A stretch of DNA of 13,466 nucleotides, taken from Ectocarpus siliculosus (lineage: Eukaryota > Sar > Phaeophyceae > Ectocarpales > Ectocarpaceae). Made by a program: the position numbers and the translations under genes. Position 1 is the first letter of the stretch. Each line of letters begins with the position of its first letter. Positions 8,049 through 13,466 of this stretch are shown piece after piece. The stretch is from assembly GCA_000310025.1 (NCBI GenBank), contig FN648454.1, forward strand, positions 118,423 to 131,888, in the 5' to 3' direction. The notes beneath the pieces are model-generated. The model was not told where the DNA came from, ran no database searches, and saw nothing but the letters and a program-made list of their open reading frames with translations.

Positions 8049-8735
8049 TCACCTTCGGTAGTAGTCATGGGAACCTCTGTTCGCAGATAGCAGTGTACGC
8101 GTCCTCGGGGGTGTCGGAGGGGGCCTAGGAGCCGGCGGTGAAACACGGTCGGATCTGTCAAAGGGCCTACCGGCCAGAATGTTACAGCGTGCGGGCGGGC
8201 CCGCAGTCAAGCAATGTTCCGAAAAGAAACAAGGGCTTTCGACTAGTAAGCAATTGATGACGTATCCTTTTTTGGCAATATGCATACCAATCAAAGGATG
8301 GACTACTGTAAGTTCCCGTTCGAGATATATCCAGTCTGAAGTTGGAATTCTCCGGAGTATTGGGTTCAATAACTGCGTTCGGTAGTCATTCGCATTGAAG
8401 CATCGTTTTTGCCGACAATCCTCGTCGATTGTAGTTGGCGACCGGTACCTTTCTGAGCGGCCAAGTCTCTACGGTTGTTCCTTATCTGGCCGCCACGACA
8501 CCTTTGCTCGGGTTGTTCCTTGCTTGTCATCGAGGTGCAATATGCTGACGTTACGGGCCACCCCGATACTACCAAACAGTCTTCTCCGAAACTCTTTTCC
8601 CAAATGATCGTCCCACCTACGCACGAAGGGTTCGTTCAATCGAGAAAATAGAGATATCGGTGGCCTAACGTCGGCCGGTTGCAGGACGACAAGGTCGCAA
8701 ATCTTGGGGCCTTGCTCTGCGTACACAGTAGGGTT
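8049..8735 (-). pseudogene. Possible gene relic: frame open except for one stop
   Basis: On the minus strand the frame between a stop at 8736-8738 and about 8049 contains only one stop, a TAG at 8469-8471. Segments on both sides look like folded protein: FVRRWDDHLGKEFRRRLFGS before the stop and TSDWIYLERELTVVHPLIGM after it. A possible acceptor (TGTGTACGCAG in minus-strand sense) lies near 8716. I recognise no family and no start. It could be one exon of a decayed gene or simply chance in DNA of about 50 percent GC. Confidence 0.2.
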
Positions 8736-8738
8736 TCA

Positions 8739-10619
8739 CATGCTTTTGCGGGCTTCGCCCTCGAAGCAACGCCCAATTACCGCTGTCCCGGTATATCATT
8801 AGCTGACACATCAAACGATCGTCTCCGAGGAAGAGATTGCAAGCACACGAACGCGGTGTGCTCGAGAAGGGAGGGTGATTGCTTGTGTTCAGAGCCATGC
8901 GAGCTGAAGTACATGCCGTGGCCGCCATGAAGCAAACTCTGCGCTGGCATGTAAAATGGTGTACCCTTGGCAGCATTGTGGTGCACTCCACGTGATGAAG
9001 GCGCCCTCATCATTTTCTCCCTGCGGTTTTCGTGGCCGTGGGGTGGACCCACCACCCACAAATTAACTCCGCGAGCCCCACCTACGAATGAATATGATCC
9101 AGCGTAAAATGATGGTGCTTTTACGGGAGACAAGAAGCGAAGGGCGTGTGCGTTCCTAGATCATAGCAGTGGGTGTGTGATGATGATTGGTGGTGGCATT
9201 GTAAGTCGGTGCAGAGCAACGAAATATTCGTTTCTCTGGAGAACAATGCGTCGCTTACTCACCCCAAAAGTATCCCCAGATTTTCGTCGTTTGCGATGCA
9301 AATACGCTTTGTTTGCACGGTATGGCGCAACCGATGAGACAGGCGTGGTACAGGTCCGTACGGTCGGGTAGTTTAGGAAATCCTTTTGGACGCGTTCGGA
9401 GAAGTAGAGTTTGTGGTGGTCTGGTGGAGATGTTGTCCTCGAAGTTGGGGGGCTCGGGGCGTCGGTAGTGATTGATTACACCGAACAGACGTTGATACTT
9501 GATAGTTTGGGCGTCCGCGCGTCGGTCTATGCATGAGAACGTTTAGTCGTCGAGCAGAAATAATACATTCGGGGTTTTTTATTGTTGTTGTAACGGTCGA
9601 ATTTCTGTAGATCAGGCCTCATTTTCTGTCGGGAAACCTGGGGTCACGAGTGTCAAAAATGTGAGCCTTCGAGTGTGAGAGCCACAGAGCGCGCGAAGAA
9701 ACGGAAGGACAGCAGCAGCCGCCCAACGTAGCGGCGGCGGTTTAGCAAACAAGGAAGGACAGGACACACGGCCGCAGGCACTGGAGGAAACCAGCGCGTC
9801 AGGCGTTCCTGACCTCCCAAAAAGGAGTGTGTTTAGCCAAAAAATACGAACGAACGAGGCACTTGTCGTACAATTAACTTATATCGTTGTTTCTGACGAT
9901 TTGTTTGTGGCGAAGGGCGTGTTTTGCGACCCGAATACACTTGTGTGTGCTGGCAGCCGACAAGACAACCATTGATAGGTCTTGCACGATGTCCGACGTA
10001 GTAGCTGGTTGCGCTCTGTACACAGAACTACAGTACCGAACCGGACATATCCGGGGCACTTCGCGTTTTGGCCTAGGGGCAGAGGACAGGGGGCTTCCAG
10101 GACATCATTCCAGATCGAGGGACTTTTCATCGTTGCGTACAACGGCTTCGATGGCACGCCATAATTTGAAGTTGGGATATTTATCAAGGCATGCTCCGGA
10201 TTCACTGCAGCGAATGTCTGACATTCACTCGCACCTTTCCATAAAGCTCAGTAGTAACGGCTGGCATACATAGTCCACGACAAGGCACAGCCCCGAGTGC
10301 ACATTGGGAACAAGAAGCTCGATAGGCGTCCGCACGGCTTCTTGTAGTGGGTAGACAGAAAACCCGACCAGTACGAATAATAACCGTTCACTCCCGGCGG
10401 TTCAGTTCACAACAACGGTCGTTGTGCTTTCACTCGACGCCGACATACATGTGGCGATTCTCCAGTCGAAGGAGCACTCATTTCCAGTTCTACAAGGTAA
10501 CAAGAGTTAGAGAATAACAATCGCATTGCCTGAAAACGAATCGCTTCATTGAGTTTGGTCTTACCTTGGCAAAAGACCTTCAGCCCGTTGTACTCAGCGC
10601 AAATCAGTGTGAATTCCCA
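8739..10619. other. Long intergenic stretch, no gene identified
   Basis: Frames on both strands reach at most about 130 codons and shadow one another. None shows a domain, signal peptide or splice-linked partner that I recognise. The plus-strand frame 9887-10273 and the minus-strand frame 9879-10205 overlap and neither is favoured. Base composition is mixed, with small CAG/GCC-rich patches near 9710-9740. No RNA gene was found by eye. Confidence 0.4.
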
Positions 10620-11130
10620 GAAACGACGATACATGAACGAACCCGGCATTCATGAAACATCCAAGCGTGAGGCGGAAGGGCGCACATCCGAAGTTAAGCC
10701 GAACAAGAGTGAATCCTCCCGAACATTAATACGTGAACCCGGTCTTCATGACAAATAATGCTGAGGCAGAACATCTCCGGACAGATACGCCAAATATGAG
10801 TGAATGTTCCAAAATAATGATAATCGGACCCGACATAAAAAGAAATATCGCGAGGCCGAAGGGCGCGCAGTTACGTAAAACAAGAGTGAATCTTCCCGAT
10901 CAATGATACGCGAACCCGGCATTCATGACAAATAGTCGTGAGGGCGAAGGCCGCATCTACCGAAATAAGTATAATGAGTGTTAATCCTCCCAAACAATAA
11001 TAGGTGAACCCGGCATTCATGACAAATATTCCTGAGGCGGAAGGGCACATCTCCGGAGAAAAGTCAAATATGAGTAAATCCTCCCGAACAATGACAATCC
11101 GACCCGACAAAAAAAAACTAAAAATAACAC
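10620..11130 (+). repeat. Diverged ~92-bp tandem repeat array, five copies plus a partial
   Basis: A landmark GAACCCGGCATTCATGA, or a variant of it, begins at 10639, 10735, 10826, 10912, 11006 and 11101, with spacings of 96, 91, 86, 94 and 95 bases. Each unit also holds a GAGTGAATCCTCCCGAACA-like block just before the landmark and a GAGGCGGAAGGGC-like block after it. The spacings are not multiples of three and stops interrupt every frame across the array, so it does not code now. It resembles an old minisatellite or a decayed internal repeat of a larger element. Confidence 0.8.
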
Positions 11131-11710
11131 GACGCGGGATCTCGCACCTCCGGAGTTTAACCTCAATCCCGTTCCTCCTCGCGATTACAAACAGCACTGT
11201 GCCCAAGGGCTAGCGTCCCGTTACATGGCCAAGGTGATCAACAACCAAGGACAGGTTCGAGTCAAACAGCTTCACACGCGGGAGAAACTGGGCTTGAACG
11301 GAAGTATAAAATGAAACAAATTCTTGAACACCAAAGAAACAAATGGTGTTCCAAGAGGGGGATGAATGAATGAAAAACAAACAGCATAAGGGCAACACCA
11401 CCAAGGGCACACAACGTCGACGACGCCGTCTCCAAAACGGGATACACAAGACACGACCCACAACGTTTACCCAACAACATAGAGGATTCAGCATTCGAAA
11501 ATATCTGTCAAGAGATAAAACAGGTCCGGCACGCACATAGAACGGAGACACCCCAAACGTTCACGACGGGGCTCACCACACACCACTCTGAACCGAAAAC
11601 AGGCCAAGCTTCCACCACCAAAAACGCACGAAAACGAGGGCAGCCGAACAACAGGACGAGTCACACCCCGTCTAGGGTAGGTGGGTTGGTGCACCTGCTG
11701 TACATGTAGT
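11131..11710. other. Stretch between the tandem array and the acidic exon, no gene seen
   Basis: The part next to 11711 is expected to hold the 3' untranslated region of the minus-strand acidic exon. Minus-strand frames here (up to 113 codons) are rich in Cys, Phe and Arg and have no recognisable domain. No clear polyadenylation signal is seen. Confidence 0.4.
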
Positions 11711-11953
11711 CTAGGCGTTATCCTCCTCCCTGTCGACGTCCCCCTCGTCGCCGTCATCGTCGGCCTTCTTCACCTCCACCGCCTCGCCCGCGCCAGCCGT
11801 GTCCGTGTCGTCCTCACCGACTTCCACGCCCGCCATGTTGCCGTCGCTTGTGGTATCGCTGCCGTCGCCGCTTTCGCTGTCGCTGCTGCTGCTGCTGATT
11901 CTGCTGCCAGCCCCGTCAGGTGGCACCGCTAAGTCGTCATCGTTCTCGAATCC
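11711..11953 (-). CDS. Probable last exon coding for an acidic, Ser-rich C-terminus
   Basis: Minus-strand frame of 80 codons with TAG at 11711-11713. It begins after a good acceptor (pyrimidine-rich tract, then CTCAACAG, at 11954-11956) and opens with GFENDDDLAVPPDG. The body is a Ser run followed by long Asp/Glu/Gly stretches (SSSSSDSESGDGSD, ending DREEDNA), i.e. intrinsically disordered and strongly acidic. Such tails occur in chaperones, chromatin and nucleolar proteins, but no specific family can be named from composition alone. No ATG start fits; a GTG at 11924-11926 is not credible in a nuclear gene. The upstream exons should lie to the right on the same strand, but none can be identified in the window. 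They may lie beyond the helicase relic, or the exon may be orphaned. Trinucleotide-like repeats (CTGCTGCTG on the plus strand) encode the Ser run. Confidence 0.45.
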   Translation of the reverse strand, partial: GFENDDDLAVPPDGAGSRISSSSSDSESGDGSDTTSDGNMAGVEVGEDDTDTAGAGEAVEVKKADDDGDEGDVDREEDNA

Positions 11954-12098
11954 CTGTTGAGCGAAAATGACATAAGGAATTCGCGGTCAAAGTACCGGTG
12001 CCAGTTCCAGGAGAGGTGGGGGGAACTCCTTCCTTCCTCGCCTTGAGAGTTTGGCTATTTGATGCGGAACTACCGGAGGACAGACGCGTCTCGAACTC

Positions 12099-13343
12099 TT
12101 GCGGCTACCGCTTGCCTTCGCCGGTCAGTGTGTTCGTACTTCCACATTTTATGTCGACAGCTACCTCGCGGACAGGGTGATTTGTGCAGGCGCCGACCTA
12201 CACGTCGACGGAGCAGTCGAGAGCTTCTACGCTGATATGTTCGACGGCGAGGAGATCCACCGGAACAATCACACGGCTGGCGGGCAGGAGCTACACGTGA
12301 AATGGCCGTCCGGCGCAGCTTTCGTACACCAGATTCAACAGGTTTTACGCGCCGGAAGGAAGATTGGCGTTTGTTGCGGCTCGGCTCAGGAGCTCAAGAC
12401 GCTCGAGAAGGTGGCTCTGGACATTGTTGGCACGGAAGAGGTGGGAGCATACTATGCTAACTCTCCGAAACAAGCAGAGATTTCCGACGTGGACGCCCAC
12501 TGGCCGAGCTACAAGTTTACTGCGTTCATATCGACAATAACACTATCAAACTGCCGTAGACAAGGTATACATTACCCCGTCGAGACGAGGGTGCGGCCCG
12601 CGAGACATGAACCTCCCAACTTGTTGTGGTGAAGATCTCCAAGAGCCTGTGGGCACCGCTGAAACCCTTGGACGCTGACATGTCGGCTCTTCACAACGCG
12701 GAGATGAACAGAATCATGAACCGGAGGACCTACGTCACAGATGTGCTTAGCGAGAGCGAGAGAGGCCTCAACCGAACCATTTTCAAGCACGGCGTGGGGC
12801 ACAAAGCCAAGTTCTTCCCGTCCCTACTCACGGAGCTGTGGGCCTGGAGCAACGTGGAACGGTTCCTTGCCGATTGTCACTGGATCCAATACATGATTCA
12901 GATATTCCAGGCGAAGGGGTACACCTGGTCTACCACTATCGATCGAATGGACGATGCCGTGGAGGAAGCTGCTGTGCAGGAGGATATTGACGCCAAGCTG
13001 GCCTGTGTGAAGGCTGAGCAAAAGGCTCTACTGGAGAAGGTAGACGTGTACGAAATGGATGGCGAGGAGTTCGAGGAACTGGTGGGAAAGAAAAAGAAGG
13101 GGGTTGCCACTCTCGAGGATGTAGCCATGATCCAGAAGTACAGGGTGCAACGCTTCTTCCGGGGCAAAGTGGACGCAAATGACGTCGAGGAGTTCAACAA
13201 GCATTGACGAAGAGTGGCTGGACAGTAGAAACATGCCTGACGACGCAAAGAAGAAGTTCGATGACACGATCACCTCGATACGCAGGGCCAATTGGGTGCG
13301 TGGACCCAGGGCCAAGAATCCACTCAAGGAACTCAAGTGCTAT
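12099..13343 (+). pseudogene. UL9/origin-binding-protein-like SF2 helicase relic, frame-broken
   Basis: Seen: homology-like segments on one strand in successive frames. Segment 1 (about 12148-12550) holds ADRVICAGADLHVDGAVESF, then KIGVCCGSAQELKTLEKVAL, VGAYYANSP, DVDAHWPSY and ISTITLS. Segment 2 (about 12556-12612) holds VDKVYITPSRRGCGPRDMN. Segment 3 (about 12617-13207) runs about 195 codons and includes SLWAPLKPLDADMSALHNAE, ELWAWSNVERFLADCHWIQY, an EEAAVQEDIDAKLACVKAEQ coiled-coil-like stretch and KYRVQRFFRGKVDANDVEEF. Segment 4 (about 13203-13343) begins IDEEWLDSRNMPDDAKKKFD. The order and spacing match the C-terminal half of the herpesvirus UL9-type origin-binding helicase family (Pfam Herpes_ori_bp), also known from giant viruses and some protists. 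Helicase motifs I and II (P-loop, DExx) are absent, as are the expected GV-F after the TIT motif and the arginine-bearing motif VI. At least three frame changes and a missing front make it a nonfunctional fragment, unless unusual splicing exists. Origin as viral insertion or mobile element is inference. Confidence 0.65.
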
Positions 13344-13370
13344 CTAAGGGGGTACTTACATTTTTGGGAG

Positions 13371-13436
13371 CCCACGTGGGACGTCCCATGGGACAGACCT
13401 GGGACGTCCCACGTGTCCCATGGTGTCCCATGGGAC
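13371..13436. repeat. Cluster of overlapping GC-rich palindromes
   Basis: CCCACGTGGG (13371-13380), GGGACGTCCC (13378-13387 and 13401-13410) and GTCCCATGGGAC (13383-13394 and 13425-13436) overlap. GTGGGACGTCCCA (13376-13388) and its complement TGGGACGTCCCAC (13400-13412) form a 13-bp inverted pair. The cluster begins about 30 bases after the last coding-like codons of the helicase relic and may continue beyond the window. Confidence 0.75.
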
Positions 13437-13466
13437 CTACTAGGGCAGGACGGACCCCCCGACACA

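Noticed and set aside
10620-11130. Regularly spaced repeats as a CRISPR array
   Set aside because: Units are ~92 bp, diverged along their whole length with no constant repeat and unique spacers, and the setting is eukaryotic.
11250-11262. GGTTCGAGTC, resembling a tRNA B box
   Set aside because: The flanking bases do not form a T-arm stem, and no A box, anticodon arm or acceptor pairing is found at the right distance.
12572-13336. Minus-strand ORFs opposite the helicase relic
   Set aside because: They are Ser/Phe/Pro-rich reverse complements of the plus-strand coding-like sequence, with no motif of their own.

Overview
The window looks like nuclear DNA of a brown alga, with Ectocarpus-type architecture the best guess. 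It has long GT-AG introns of about 0.5 to 0.9 kb, homopolymer C/T/G runs in noncoding DNA, a plastid-type tocopherol methyltransferase gene, a repeat protein of the FNIP/LRR-like kind, and much low-density intergenic DNA with decayed mobile or viral material. The species call is inference; no marker gene is present.

Layout. 1-2873 (+): the last four exons of a gamma-tocopherol methyltransferase gene. All three splice junctions agree in phase, and the gene ends in an unusual lysine/proline-rich tail. Intron 1 holds a degenerate ~68-bp tandem repeat. 2874-4683: intergenic, with a GC-rich 59-bp hairpin at 3527-3585 and a CRE-like palindrome near 3668. 4684-6384 (-): an intronless 566-codon gene whose C-terminal three quarters is about 19 FNIP-type repeats of 22 residues, including a recent 198-bp (three-unit) internal duplication. 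6981-7391: a palindrome-rich ~411-bp element with imperfect 23-bp terminal inverted repeats, like a non-autonomous transposon. 7392-10620: mostly featureless, with a minus-strand frame at 8049-8735 open except for one stop. 10620-11130: a diverged tandem array with a unit of about 92 bp. 11711-11953 (-): a probable last exon coding for a Ser- and Asp/Glu-rich acidic tail, whose upstream exons are not recognisable here. 12099-13343 (+): a frame-broken relic of a UL9/origin-binding-protein-like SF2 helicase, a family carried by large DNA viruses and some eukaryotic mobile or viral insertions. 13371-13436: a second cluster of CCCATGGG-centred palindromes that abuts the helicase relic at the window end.

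The genes do not form a pathway. The methyltransferase is ordinary plastid vitamin E metabolism, the FNIP gene is a fast-evolving repeat protein of unknown role, and the right-hand third looks like accessory or decayed DNA. The items most worth following are the helicase relic with its palindromic flank, the shared palindrome core between 6991-7381 and 13371-13436, and the homogenised FNIP repeats.
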